A stretch of DNA of 64,000 nt from Cellulophaga tyrosinoxydans. Lineage in GTDB: Bacteria; Bacteroidota; Bacteroidia; Flavobacteriales; Flavobacteriaceae. The position numbers and the translations under genes are program-made. Shown here one piece after another: positions 34,237-43,201 of this stretch. The DNA is taken from contig NZ_FWXO01000003.1 in NCBI RefSeq assembly GCF_900176415.1, positions 303,359-367,358 of the forward strand, in the 5' to 3' direction. Below the pieces are notes generated by a model. That model worked only from the letters and a program-made list of their open reading frames with translations. It had not been told where the DNA came from and ran no database searches. Within the stretch, counting starts at the first letter, position 1, and each line of letters begins with the position of its first letter.

Positions 34237-36255
34237 ATGAATCCACTTTTATCCCCATTTGATACGGCCCCTTTTTCAAAACTTAAAAACGAGCATTTTA
34301 TGCCTGCATTTACGCAAGCTATTGCCGATGCCCGTGCAGAAATAGATGCCATTACTAATAATCCAGAAGCACCTACCTTTGAAAATACAATTGCAGCCTT
34401 AGATTTTTCTGGGAAGCAATTAGATCGAATTTCGAGTGTGTTTTTTAATCTGAATTCTGCCGAAACTAATGACGAGATTCAGAAAATAGCACAGGAAATT
34501 TCTCCTATCTTGTCGGAATTTGGGAATGACATCACCTTAAATGAAGCCTTGTTTAAACGCGTAAAAGCAGTGTATGATCAAAAAGATAGTTTAACTACGC
34601 TTACTACAGAAGAACAAACACTGTTAGATAAAAAATACAAAAGCTTTAGCCGTAATGGTGCCAATTTAAATGATGACAAGAAAAAACGTCTCAGAGAAAT
34701 TGATGCTGAACTTTCTAAACTGAAGCTGAAATTTGGTGAAAATGTATTGGCAGAAACCAATAAATTTGAAATGCATTTAACCAATGAAGCTGATCTAGAC
34801 GGACTCCCAGAAGGTGAGAAAGAAGCAGCAGCACAAATGGCAAAAGCCAAGGATAAAGACGGTTGGTTAATTACTCTTGATTACCCAAGCTATATTCCCT
34901 TTATGAAATATGCTAAAAATAGAGCACTCCGTAAAGAACTCTCTATAGCTTTTGGCGGCAAAGCTTTTCATAATGACGCCTTAGACAATCAAGAAAACGT
35001 ACTTAAAATTGCCAAACTGCGTCATGAACGTGCTAATTTGTTAGGCTACAAAACACATGCACATTTTGTTTTGGAAGAGCGTATGGCAGAAACGCCTGAA
35101 AAAGTACAGGAGTTTTTAAACGAATTGCTAGAAAAAGCAAAACCAGCTGCTGAAAGAGAATTTAAACAATTAGAAGATTTCGCAAAAGAATTAGATGGCA
35201 TTGACCGCTTAGAAAAATGGGATGCATCATACTATTCAGAGAAGTTAAAACAGAAACTTTTTAATCTAGATGATGAAAAGTTGAAGCCTTATTTTAAATT
35301 AGAAAACGTCATAGCAGGCGTTTTTAAAGTGGCTGAAAAATTATACGGTTTACAATTCGAAGAGGTATTTGATTTGGATAAATACCATGCCGATGTAAAA
35401 ACCTACCGTATTTATGATGAAAATCGTGATTTGGTTTCTTTATTCTATGCCGATTTTCATCCTAGAGCTGGAAAACGTGGTGGCGCTTGGATGACCTCTT
35501 TCAAATCGCAATATGTAGAAAATGGCACCAATGTGCGTCCGCATATCTCTAATGTGTGCAACTTTACCAAACCTACCGCTAGTAAGCCTTCGCTACTAAC
35601 GTTTAATGAAGTAACCACACTTTTCCATGAATTTGGCCACGGATTGCATGGCATGCTTGCCAATACGGTGTATCCAGGATTATCAGGCACGTCGGTGTAT
35701 TGGGATTTTGTGGAATTACCAAGTCAGATTTTAGAAAACTGGTGTTACGAAAAAGAAGCATTAGAGCTATTTGCTACGCATTACGAAACTGGCGAAGTGA
35801 TCCCGATGGAATTAGTAACTAAAATAAAAGAATCGGCTACGTTCCAAGAAGGGATGCAAACCTTGCGTCAATTGAGTTTTGGCCTGTTAGATATGTCGTG
35901 GCATGGGGCAGACCCAACAGGGATTACCAATGTAAAAGCGCATGAAGACAAAGCCTTTGAAGGCACCGATTTATACCCTGCTACAGCAGAAACATGTATG
36001 AGCACTTCGTTCTCACATATTTTTCAAGGAGGCTATTCTTCTGGATATTACAGCTACAAATGGGCAGAAGTATTAGATGCTGATGCCTTTGCGTATTTTA
36101 AAGAAAAAGGCATTTTTAACAAAGAAGTAGCCACCAAGTTTAAAGACAACGTACTCTCTAAAGGTGGTACCGAAAACCCAATGGATTTATACAAAAAATT
36201 CCGTGGTGCCGAGCCAAAAATAGAACCGCTTTTAGAGCGCGCTGGTTTGCTGTAA
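34237..36255 (+). CDS. M3-family metallopeptidase (peptidyl-dipeptidase Dcp/oligopeptidase A type)
   Basis: A 672-aa zinc oligopeptidase without signal peptide, so probably cytosolic. The zinc motif HEFGH is in TLFHEFGHGLHGML (about residues 462-475), with the third ligand Glu in YWDFVELPSQILENW. The N-terminal half is helical, beginning NPLLSPFDTAPFSKLKNEHFMPAF, which is typical of the Dcp/OpdA branch. Such enzymes finish the breakdown of short peptides. A terminator follows 22 bp after the stop. Choice between Dcp and OpdA activity cannot be made from sequence alone. Confidence 0.93.
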   Translation: MNPLLSPFDTAPFSKLKNEHFMPAFTQAIADARAEIDAITNNPEAPTFENTIAALDFSGKQLDRISSVFFNLNSAETNDEIQKIAQEISPILSEFGNDITLNEALFKRVKAVYDQKDSLTTLTTEEQTLLDKKYKSFSRNGANLNDDKKKRLREIDAELSKLKLKFGENVLAETNKFEMHLTNEADLDGLPEGEKEAAAQMAKAKDKDGWLITLDYPSYIPFMKYAKNRALRKELSIAFGGKAFHNDALDNQENVLKIAKLRHERANLLGYKTHAHFVLEERMAETPEKVQEFLNELLEKAKPAAEREFKQLEDFAKELDGIDRLEKWDASYYSEKLKQKLFNLDDEKLKPYFKLENVIAGVFKVAEKLYGLQFEEVFDLDKYHADVKTYRIYDENRDLVSLFYADFHPRAGKRGGAWMTSFKSQYVENGTNVRPHISNVCNFTKPTASKPSLLTFNEVTTLFHEFGHGLHGMLANTVYPGLSGTSVYWDFVELPSQILENWCYEKEALELFATHYETGEVIPMELVTKIKESATFQEGMQTLRQLSFGLLDMSWHGADPTGITNVKAHEDKAFEGTDLYPATAETCMSTSFSHIFQGGYSSGYYSYKWAEVLDADAFAYFKEKGIFNKEVATKFKDNVLSKGGTENPMDLYKKFRGAEPKIEPLLERAGLL

Positions 36256-36277
36256 CAAACAGCATTACAAATAATAC

Positions 36278-36314
36278 ATCAGGAAAGGGCTTAGTTCCTA
36301 TCCTGATTTTTTTT
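36278..36314 (+). terminator. Rho-independent terminator of M3 peptidase gene
   Basis: ATCAGGA (36278-36284) pairs with TCCTGAT (36301-36307), followed by a run of T. It is the last unit before the repeat blocks begin. Confidence 0.8.
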
Positions 36315-36323
36315 GCTTACAAA

Positions 36324-36669
36324 TGTCAGTTCGAATGATTTTCGCAATGCAGTGAAAAAAATGCACATCGACTGCGCTCAGCAGAACTATCGAGAACTCT
36401 CGCTAAGACAAACGCTTCTCAACCCTAAATTGTCAGTTCGAGTGTTTTTGGCGTAATAGAATGAAGCTAAAAATGTGCTTCGACCGCGCTCAGCAGAACT
36501 ATCGAGAACCATTAGGAACACAGAACGCTTCTCAACCCTAAAATGTCAGTTCGAGTGATTTTCGTAACGTAGTGAAGAAAATAGTATCGAGAACCCTTGT
36601 GTAAACCATTGCTTCTCGATACAAATTATTCCTCCGCTACCGCTCCAAAATAATTCACTCGAAGTGACA
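36324..36669. repeat. Repeat block 1: three left half-units plus one right half
   Basis: Left half-units start at TGTCAGTTCGA(A/G)TG at 36324, 36431 and 36544 (periods 107 and 113). The first two carry an extra CGCTCAGCAGAAC segment. The block ends with CACTCGAAGTGACA (36656-36669), the inverted copy of the left end. Left and right halves can fold into one long imperfect hairpin. It lies just after the M3 terminator and 31 bp before the GIY-YIG stop codon. Confidence 0.9.
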
Positions 36670-36700
36670 ACATAGTGGTTTTGGCCATTTAGAAATTTAA

Positions 36701-36991
36701 TTAATTAAACTTTTTCTTCGCCAAATTTGGTAGTGCATCATAATCCCCATTAATCAAAGCCTCCTTTTTAGCCTTGGACCATTTTTTGATTTGCTTTTCA
36801 GTATCTATTGCAAGTTCAACATTAGTAAACTCGGAATAATAAGCAAGATGTAAAGGTCTTCTAGAAAACGTGTAGCTATCTAAGTTTTTTCCTGAATTAT
36901 GCTCAAATAATCTTCCGGTTAAATTGGAAGTAAAACCAGTGTAATAAGTTTTATCAGAACATTCTAAGATATACACAAAGTAGATTTTCAT
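36701..36991 (-). CDS. GIY-YIG single-domain nuclease
   Basis: A 96-aa protein that is just one GIY-YIG domain of the YhbQ/URI type. The GIY strand is FVYIL (4-8), the YIG strand is YYTG (16-19), then the conserved Arg in LTGRLFEHN (25-33), and the helix with Glu in SEFTNVELAIDTEKQIKKWSK. It is complete and has no other domain. It sits alone between repeat blocks 1 and 2, with 31 bp to one and 29 bp to the other. Family members cut DNA on one strand; host tasks are largely unknown. The location suggests a link to the repeats (inference). Confidence 0.93.
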   Translation of the reverse strand: MKIYFVYILECSDKTYYTGFTSNLTGRLFEHNSGKNLDSYTFSRRPLHLAYYSEFTNVELAIDTEKQIKKWSKAKKEALINGDYDALPNLAKKKFN

Positions 36992-37020
36992 TTTATAAAT
37001 CTAATAAAACTTATCTAAAA

Positions 37021-37231
37021 TGTCAGTTCGAGTGATTTTCGCAGCGCAGTAAAGAAAATAGTATCGAGAACCCTCGCAACGACAAATGCTTCTCAAACCT
37101 AAAATGTCAGTTCGAGTGATTTTCAAAACGCAGTGAAGAAAATAATATCGAGATCCATTAGGAACACAAAACGCTTCTCGATACAAATTATTTCTCCGCT
37201 AACGCTACAAAATAATTCACTCGAAGTGACA
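37021..37231. repeat. Repeat block 2: two left half-units plus one right half
   Basis: Left half-units start at 37021 and 37105 (period 84). The right half ends CACTCGAAGTGACA at 37231. It begins 29 bp upstream of the GIY-YIG start codon, so the nuclease gene's promoter must lie in or next to it. Confidence 0.9.
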
Positions 37232-37271
37232 ACACGTTTTCAAAACCAATATAGCAACATAACAGCAACAA

Positions 37272-37738
37272 TGTCAGTTCGAGTGATTTTCGAAACACAG
37301 TGAAGAAAATAGTATCGAGAACCTTCGCAAGAACAAACGCTTCTAAAACCTCAAATGTCAGTTCGAGTGATTTTCAAAACGCAGTGAAGAAAATAATATC
37401 GAGAACCATTAGGAACACAGAACGCTTCTCAACCCTAAAATGTCAGTTCGAGTGATTTTCAAAACGCAGTGCAGAAAATAGTATCGAGAAACATTTGGAA
37501 CACGGAACGCTTCTTCAACCCTCAATTGTCAGTTCGAGTGATTTTCGTAACGCAGTGAAGAAAATAATATCGAGAACCATTAGGAACACAGAACGCTTCT
37601 CAACCCTAAAATGTCAGTTCGAGTGATTTTCGCAACGCAGTGAAGAAAATAGTATCGAGAACCTTCACGTGTACCTAACGCTTCTCGATACTAATTATTC
37701 CTCCGCTAACGCTCCAAAATAATTCACTCGAAGTGACA
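37272..37738. repeat. Repeat block 3: five left half-units plus one right half
   Basis: Left half-units start at 37272, 37356, 37441, 37527 and 37612, giving periods of 84, 85, 86 and 85. The right half ends at 37738 with CACTCGAAGTGACA. The units are near-identical, with changes concentrated in the part after ATCGAGAAC. This is the longest block in the window. Confidence 0.9.
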
Positions 37739-37995
37739 ACATTGTGGTTAGTTAAAAACATAAAAAAAAACATGCCATTCACCGTTAATAATTAACACTT
37801 GGTAGAATTGTATGAAAAATTGTACACCAATTGCGGAAAAGCACGCGCGCGTATAAAAAATTGCGCTTATTTTAGAGGGCAGTAATCTCCCCCACAAAAT
37901 AAAAATAACCGTATACATACGTATATCCGTACGTTATGGTTTATATTGACCAAAACAATGAACATTTTGACTAACATTAAAATCTTTAACGAATC
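37739..37995. other. Non-coding gap with palindromes before HExxH lipoprotein gene
   Basis: No gene is seen in these 257 bp. There is a perfect palindrome ACGCGCGCGT at 37843-37852, unusual in such AT-rich DNA, and a cluster of GTATAC, ATACGTAT and CGTACG palindromes at 37910-37935. These may be operator sites for the next gene, but no regulator can be named. Confidence 0.35.
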
Positions 37996-39309
37996 ATGAA
38001 AAAACTCAAACAATGTTTAAAAAAAATAAATTTGTTGCTAGCATTCTCAATAATAATATTGAGTTGCCAACAAGAAGGGTTATATAATGAATTTCCTCAA
38101 AATGTGGCTGAAGCTAAAAATTGGCTCGAGCAAAACCCAAATTTACCAATAAATAAAAACAGTTTCTATAAAGGTAATTTAGATTGGAGTAATTCTTTTT
38201 CAAAAAATGAAAATCTTTATGTTCCTATTTCAAGCCCTAATTTGTCTTTAGCGGAGAATAAGAAAAAACAATCCACGAATAAACTACCTTATCCATTTCT
38301 AGTATTTGGGAAAAGCAGAAACGAGCCATATTCAGTAAATTTAAAGGTTTTTATATCAAATTATTCCAACAAAAAAGAAATTTCTGAAATATTGAAATTA
38401 CCTTCTATTTCATTTGACCAAGAAAATCAATTAATTTCAAATAGATCAAAAAATAAACCTAATTCAATAGCATATAAATTAGATGAAGCCCCTGAACCTG
38501 TTTGTGAATGGTACGGAGTGTATGAACACTCTTATGACCCAAATACAGGAGAAACTGAAACAACTTTATTATATACGTTCCAAGTTTGTAGTGATGATTG
38601 GGATTGGGACGATGCAGGAGGAGATTATGGCGGTGGAAGTGGAACAGGCGGCAATTCCAATGCAACAATAGATGATAAAATTGACACAGATAATTTAGAC
38701 CCTTGCTCAAAAGCAATTTTGGAAGCTATTCAAGATGGTAAAGCCATTGAAGATATTGTTAATCAATTTGCCGACGAAAATTCTGATTTTAATTGGACGA
38801 TTGAAACTAGTAATACAACTGACGCTGCGAATACAGATTGGAATAATCAAACAGCAAATAATTATCTAACAAAAATCAATCCTAATTTTGTAAATTCTGC
38901 AACAACAACAGCTATTGCACGCACAATAGTGCACGAAGCCATTCATGCTTATATTTTAAGTTATGTGGATTCTAATGTAGATGATTTCATTAAAACGTTT
39001 CCAGAACTTTGGAATGATTTGGTTGCTAAAAAATATGGAGACCCTAATAGTGGTGTAGCATGGAATCAATATCACCATGAAGAAATGGCAAGAAACTATG
39101 TCAACACTATTTCGAATGCTCTATCAATTTGGGATAATAACCAAAATACCGACCAGTATTATAACGATTTGGCTTGGGGGGGATTATTACATACTCAAAT
39201 ATTTCAATCGACAACGGATTTAAGCGATGCGGACAGAACAAGAATTGAAAACATTAATCTTGCAGAAGACACAAATTCATCAACAGCCAAAGGAACCCCA
39301 TGTAACTAA
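37996..39309 (+). CDS. Lipoprotein with HExxH zinc-metallopeptidase-like domain
   Basis: A 437-aa protein with a lipoprotein signal (FSIIILSC, Cys24). The N-terminal region (25-190) has no known match. A Gly/Asp-rich hinge follows at about 194-222 (DDWDWDDAGGDYGGG). The C-terminal domain (about 230-437) has HEAIHAY (zinc motif, in TIVHEAIHAYIL) and a later HHEEMARNY that could supply a third ligand. This looks like a SprT/zincin-type domain on a surface lipoprotein, in the style of a secreted effector. A short lipoprotein gene follows after 12 bp. Target unknown. Confidence 0.75.
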   Translation: MKKLKQCLKKINLLLAFSIIILSCQQEGLYNEFPQNVAEAKNWLEQNPNLPINKNSFYKGNLDWSNSFSKNENLYVPISSPNLSLAENKKKQSTNKLPYPFLVFGKSRNEPYSVNLKVFISNYSNKKEISEILKLPSISFDQENQLISNRSKNKPNSIAYKLDEAPEPVCEWYGVYEHSYDPNTGETETTLLYTFQVCSDDWDWDDAGGDYGGGSGTGGNSNATIDDKIDTDNLDPCSKAILEAIQDGKAIEDIVNQFADENSDFNWTIETSNTTDAANTDWNNQTANNYLTKINPNFVNSATTTAIARTIVHEAIHAYILSYVDSNVDDFIKTFPELWNDLVAKKYGDPNSGVAWNQYHHEEMARNYVNTISNALSIWDNNQNTDQYYNDLAWGGLLHTQIFQSTTDLSDADRTRIENINLAEDTNSSTAKGTPCN

Positions 39310-39321
39310 AAATACAATATT

Positions 39322-39900
39322 ATGAAAATTATACAAAACCATCTTTTAATAATTTTAGTTATACTTTTATTTTGTACCTCTTGTAAAAGTCAAACAGGTA
39401 TATTGAATAAGGATACTCAAGAAATTGTCAACGTTATTTTGAAAGAATATGATTCTGTCTCGTTAATTAGAGAAACTTATTATAATGATACTACTTTTAA
39501 GCCTATAAATGTTTTAAACCCTTACTATAGAGCCTATAATTCCAAAAAGAATACTGTTGCCTATGAAATTTTATATCAAAAAGTCTTAGGTATTATATCT
39601 TTAAAAGAGCTAGATGAAATAAATGAAAAATATAATTCATGGTTCATTAAAAATTGGAAGAAATCAAATATAAAAAACAATAAAGTCAATCTTATTTCAC
39701 TTAACGACATAGAACAATATAGAGATTCAATACCTTTAATTAGGTTTTCCGAACCCTTATTTACAAAAGACATGAAAAAGGCTATTATTCATGAAACATA
39801 CTCAAAAAATAAAACAGGAGGAAATGGTATTCGAATTTTAGTTAAAGAGAATGGGAAATGGGTTATTAAGGGAGGAATTCCAAACGGGACATCTGGTTAA
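39322..39900 (+). CDS. Small lipoprotein of unknown function next to HExxH lipoprotein
   Basis: A 192-aa lipoprotein: signal LVILLFCTSC with Cys21. The rest is Asn/Lys/Ile-rich with DTQEIVNVILKEYDSVSLI and a closing ILVKENGKWVIKGGI. No family recognised. It follows the zincin-like lipoprotein by 12 bp and so is co-transcribed; such a pair could be enzyme and partner, or toxin and protective factor, but nothing in the sequence decides this. A hairpin element (39921-40038) follows directly. Its base use is more AT-rich than that of the housekeeping genes, which fits acquired DNA. Confidence 0.6.
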   Translation: MKIIQNHLLIILVILLFCTSCKSQTGILNKDTQEIVNVILKEYDSVSLIRETYYNDTTFKPINVLNPYYRAYNSKKNTVAYEILYQKVLGIISLKELDEINEKYNSWFIKNWKKSNIKNNKVNLISLNDIEQYRDSIPLIRFSEPLFTKDMKKAIIHETYSKNKTGGNGIRILVKENGKWVIKGGIPNGTSG

Positions 39901-39920
39901 GAAAAATAAATACAAACCAT

Positions 39921-40038
39921 AACATTGGCTATAAGTAATTGCTTGTTCTCGCCTACTTCTGAAAATCCTCGCGGATTTTCAGTTTGGCACGTGCATTTTC
40001 GGGGTTAAAATATACTATGCAAATACTTATTTACAAGA
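39921..40038. repeat. Hairpin element, copy 1 (cassette-like)
   Basis: The element starts AACATTGGCTATAAGTA and ends with TACTTATTTACAA, giving imperfect inverted ends (ATAAGTAnTTGC against GCAAATACTTAT). In the middle is a perfect hairpin GAAAATCC-TCGC-GGATTTTC (39961-39980). The same middle part and left end recur at 63287-63424. Confidence 0.7.
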
Positions 40039-40053
40039 CTATTAGAAATTTAA

Positions 40054-40461
40054 ATGACTAAAGAAAATGTAAAAAAATATTATACCTTTTTCAGTTATAT
40101 CAATCTGATATTAAGTATAGTCTTTATAATTGTTTCAACAAAAAGTGGATTTTTTGAACGTGTTGTGGCTGCTCTTGTTATAAATAATTTTTACCACATT
40201 TTATATTCATTTTTTTCTTCCATAAATCAAGAGTCGAGAAATTCACAAACCAATATTAAGTTTATCAACTTTTTTGCTGAAAATATGATGAAAGTTTTTT
40301 CCTTATTCGGAATACTATGTTCATTTTTTATCTTCTTTATTATTATTTTTATAGCAATTCCCTATGACAATTCTGCTTTTCTTTTTCTTTGTTTACCCAT
40401 AGGAACTCTATTCGGAGCCTACTCATTGTGGCTAGATAGTAAGAAAAAATTAAAACACTAA
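40054..40461 (+). CDS. Small membrane protein of unknown function
   Basis: A 135-aa protein with three or four predicted membrane helices: YTFFSYINLILSIVFIIVS (10-28), VVAALVINNFYHILYSFF (35-53), VFSLFGILCSFFIFFIIIFIAI (80-101) and FLFLCLPIGTLFGAYSLWL (108-127). A short basic tail (SKKKLKH) should be cytosolic. No family recognised. It comes 16 bp after the hairpin element, which fits a single-gene cassette. The next gene starts 28 bp later, but its sequence style differs. Confidence 0.6.
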   Translation: MTKENVKKYYTFFSYINLILSIVFIIVSTKSGFFERVVAALVINNFYHILYSFFSSINQESRNSQTNIKFINFFAENMMKVFSLFGILCSFFIFFIIIFIAIPYDNSAFLFLCLPIGTLFGAYSLWLDSKKKLKH

Positions 40462-40489
40462 GTAACAACATTGAGAAATAAAAATCATC

Positions 40490-41152
40490 ATGAAAAACCA
40501 CCTTACTCTAACCGCGCTCCTATTTTTAATAGCAACCAGTAGCTTTGCTCAAAATAAAACTCCTGAAGAGTTTATCCCAGAGGGTTACGCTTTATTTGAA
40601 AAATCTTTTGGAGATTTAAATACTGATGGGGTTGAAGATTGCATTTTATTAATTAAAAAAATAGATAGTACCAATATTGTTCAAGATGAATACAGAGGCG
40701 AGTTAGACCGAAACAGAAGAGGTATTATACTTTTATTCAAAAACAAAGACACGTATACGGTTGCGGTAAAAAATTACGATTGTTTTTCATCAGAAAATGA
40801 AGATGGTGGTGTGTACTACGCGCCAGAATTATCGGTTTACCCACGCAACAACAAACTATATGTGGAGTATTCCCATGGTAGATATGGCTATTGGAAATAC
40901 ACTTTTAGATACCAAAACTCCGATTTTGAACTTATTGGTTACGACGCTAGCAGTAATTACGGACCTGTAATCAATACTGAAACTAGCATTAATTTTTCTA
41001 CCAAAAAGAAACGCACCAGAAAAAACACAAATGAAGATGCTGATTCTGGAGAGGAGGTTTTTGAGGAAACGTGGAGCACAGTAGCCATTAACAAGTTGTT
41101 AAAGCTGTCAGAAATACAAGATTTTGACGAACTTAATATGTACGATTACTAG
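40490..41152 (+). CDS. Secreted hypothetical protein with VCBS/FG-GAP-like calcium-type loop
   Basis: A 220-aa protein with signal peptide (LLFLIATSSFAQN). The segment FGDLNTDGVEDCILLIKK (about 40-57) is an Asp-rich loop with the pattern DxNxDGxxD of calcium-binding FG-GAP/VCBS-like repeats. Later strands (YVEYSHGRYGYWKYTFRYQNSDFELIGYD) complete a beta-rich domain seen in many Bacteroidota proteins described as hypothetical. The C-terminal 60 residues are charged (KKKRTRKNTNEDADSGEEV). It is likely periplasmic. Function unknown. Confidence 0.7.
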   Translation: MKNHLTLTALLFLIATSSFAQNKTPEEFIPEGYALFEKSFGDLNTDGVEDCILLIKKIDSTNIVQDEYRGELDRNRRGIILLFKNKDTYTVAVKNYDCFSSENEDGGVYYAPELSVYPRNNKLYVEYSHGRYGYWKYTFRYQNSDFELIGYDASSNYGPVINTETSINFSTKKKRTRKNTNEDADSGEEVFEETWSTVAINKLLKLSEIQDFDELNMYDY

Positions 41153-41179
41153 AAAATGCTCACGCTAATACCTTAAGAT

Positions 41180-42064
41180 ATGACTGACAATAAAAATAGA
41201 GGATGGCAAAGAGTATTATTACTTATTTTCCCTTATGTAATTATTGTTGGTGTTTTTCAACTAATTGGAGTTATTTGTGCAGGAGTTGATATAAATAATC
41301 CGAATCCAGACTACACTACGCTTCAACATACAATTATTAGCGTATTTAATGTTTTAGGTACTTGCTTATTGCTATGGCTTTTTATGGAGTTTGCAGATAA
41401 AGAAAAATTTATAAATCTTGGATTTCAGATAAAAAACAGAGGAAAAGACATAATAATAGGCATTATTCTTGGCTTAGTAATTATTAGCCTTGGTTATTTC
41501 TCTCTTTTATTTCTAAAGGAAATAAATTATACCAAAATCACTTTCAACTTTAAAGAAGTACTACTTTCTATACTATTATTTACCCTTGTCTCCGCTGGAG
41601 AAGAGATGCTTTTTCGAGGATATATCTTAAAAAATTTAATGATCTCTTTTCATAAATATACGGCGCTATTGGTCACTTCTCTATTATTCGCTTTAATGCA
41701 TGGCTTTAATCCAAATATTGACCTTTTTTCGCTTCTAAATTTATTCTTGGGAGGAATAGTATTAGGCATTACTTATATACACACTAAAAATTTATGGTTT
41801 CCAATGGCGCTTCATTTAAGCTGGAACCTATTTCAAACCTTCTACGGCTTTAAAGTAAGTGAACAAAAAAGTTATTCGATAATTGAATTTACAATCCAAA
41901 ATCCAAACAAATTAAATGGAGGAGAATTTGGATTCGAAGGGTCTATTTTGGCAGTGATTGCTCAAATTATAACAATCTCAATAATTGCTTTTTATTATTA
42001 CAGGAAATCAAATAATAATTCATCAGGAAAAACACAATTAGTCCAAACCGTAAATAAAAAATAA
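41180..42064 (+). CDS. CPBP-family intramembrane metalloprotease
   Basis: A 294-aa membrane protein with about eight helices and the CPBP (Rce1/Abi) motifs: EEMLFR (Glu141, Glu142, Arg146), FALMH (Phe170, His174) and HLSWN (His212, Asn216). These residues bind the catalytic water and metal in this family. The polar tail (about 270-294) has SNNNSSGKTQ. Such proteins act in prenyl-protein processing in eukaryotes and in bacteriocin immunity or unknown roles in bacteria. The gene starts 28 bp after the FG-GAP-like gene. No substrate can be deduced. Confidence 0.9.
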   Translation: MTDNKNRGWQRVLLLIFPYVIIVGVFQLIGVICAGVDINNPNPDYTTLQHTIISVFNVLGTCLLLWLFMEFADKEKFINLGFQIKNRGKDIIIGIILGLVIISLGYFSLLFLKEINYTKITFNFKEVLLSILLFTLVSAGEEMLFRGYILKNLMISFHKYTALLVTSLLFALMHGFNPNIDLFSLLNLFLGGIVLGITYIHTKNLWFPMALHLSWNLFQTFYGFKVSEQKSYSIIEFTIQNPNKLNGGEFGFEGSILAVIAQIITISIIAFYYYRKSNNNSSGKTQLVQTVNKK

Positions 42065-42142
42065 TCATAACCAATTATGGTATATTATTTGTGTTACTAA
42101 AAAGAAAACCAAAAGTTTAGACAGTTTTAAACCATACTTTCA

Positions 42143-42829
42143 ATGAAAACACTGCTATATAGTTTCATCTTGCTTATACTTTTGTTTTCCTGCGAACAAC
42201 TACCAAATCAAGAAAATATTGATAACGCATTACCTGAAGTAAGTTCTTACCAATTTTTAGAATTTAAAAAAGAGTCGAATTTTGAAACTATAGCTATAGA
42301 CACGCTACAGAATTTTGGAGCAGTCATAAAAAATATGGAACGGCTATCTTGTGAAGACAAATATTTTGGACTTAGCTTCACGGAAAACGACACTATTTTT
42401 AACCTTACCGGCTATTCGGGTTGTCCTGATGATACTAGTATAAGTTGCTATTTTAATGTCAATAGAATCTATATAAAAAACGACTCCCTACAAAGCTATT
42501 CTGGGGCCATTGAAAAAATGATACCTATTCAACATTTAGGAGCAGAATTAGAACAAATAAGTAATAACGAACTTAGTTTTCGATGGGATAGAAATGTGCT
42601 TAAACCTGCTATGATTCATCTGTTTATAGATGACAAATTCGGTATTGAAAAAACTAAATCAGTATTAAAAGAAATTACTAGAGAATTCAATAAAATAAAT
42701 TCAGTGCACGGAGCCGAAAACTATTTTCCATACTTCATTCATTTTGAAAGTTACAGCTGGCTCGATATTCCTGCACCTCCTCCTCCACCTGCGCTTCCAG
42801 AAATTTTTCCCGTGGAAGAAATTGATTAG
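42143..42829 (+). CDS. Putative lipoprotein of unknown function
   Basis: A 228-aa protein with a lipoprotein signal (FILLILLFSC, Cys17). The rest has no recognised domain; it shows LSCEDKYFGLSF, a second Cys pair (SGCPDDTSISCYF) that may form a disulfide, and an aromatic, proline-rich end (YSWLDIPAPPPPPALPE). The poly-proline tail could bind a partner. It stands between the CPBP gene and the convergent hxlR gene, 14 bp from the latter's stop. Function unknown. Confidence 0.65.
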   Translation: MKTLLYSFILLILLFSCEQLPNQENIDNALPEVSSYQFLEFKKESNFETIAIDTLQNFGAVIKNMERLSCEDKYFGLSFTENDTIFNLTGYSGCPDDTSISCYFNVNRIYIKNDSLQSYSGAIEKMIPIQHLGAELEQISNNELSFRWDRNVLKPAMIHLFIDDKFGIEKTKSVLKEITREFNKINSVHGAENYFPYFIHFESYSWLDIPAPPPPPALPEIFPVEEID

Positions 42830-42843
42830 ACATCAAGACTTTT

Positions 42844-43155
42844 TTAAGTTTGACTATCTTCCAATCCCCATGTATCCAAACTTCTTAAAATAGATTCTAG
42901 CGATCTACCCCTTTTTGTTAAACTGTATTCCACTTTAGGCGGCACTACCGGAAAAACTTTTCTTGCTATGAGTCCATCATTTTCTAAATCTCTTACGGTT
43001 TGCGTGAACATTTTGTTAGAAATGCCTGGGATTTTCTTTTGCAATATGCCTGAACGCAAATCGCCTTCTAGCAAATGAAATAAGAGTAATGGTTTCCATT
43101 TAGTACCTATTAAATTCATCGTATAATTTAACGGGCAATGATTTTCTTTATTCAA
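42844..43155 (-). CDS. HxlR-family transcriptional regulator
   Basis: A 103-aa winged-helix regulator of the HxlR type: CPLNYTMNLIGTKWKPLLLFHLLEGDLRSGIL (Cys7 in the usual position for redox sensing), then ISNKMFTQTVRDLENDGLI as the recognition helix and KVEYSLTKRGRSLESIL as the wing. HxlR proteins often regulate the divergent neighbour in answer to aldehydes or electrophiles. Here the divergent gene is a VOC/glyoxalase-like enzyme, 121 bp away, which is a natural target. Family assignment is certain. Confidence 0.92.
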   Translation of the reverse strand: MNKENHCPLNYTMNLIGTKWKPLLLFHLLEGDLRSGILQKKIPGISNKMFTQTVRDLENDGLIARKVFPVVPPKVEYSLTKRGRSLESILRSLDTWGLEDSQT

Positions 43156-43201
43156 AATTATATTTATATCTAATTGATTTTTAGCATTATACTCGTTTAG
43201 G

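Noticed and set aside
37001..37186. A 61-codon minus-strand frame
   Set aside because: It is a translation of repeat block 2, with the same peptide pieces recurring because the DNA repeats.
37272..37738. CRISPR-like regular repeats
   Set aside because: The whole 85-bp unit is repeated, with no unique spacers. The block ends with an inverted copy and no cas genes are present.
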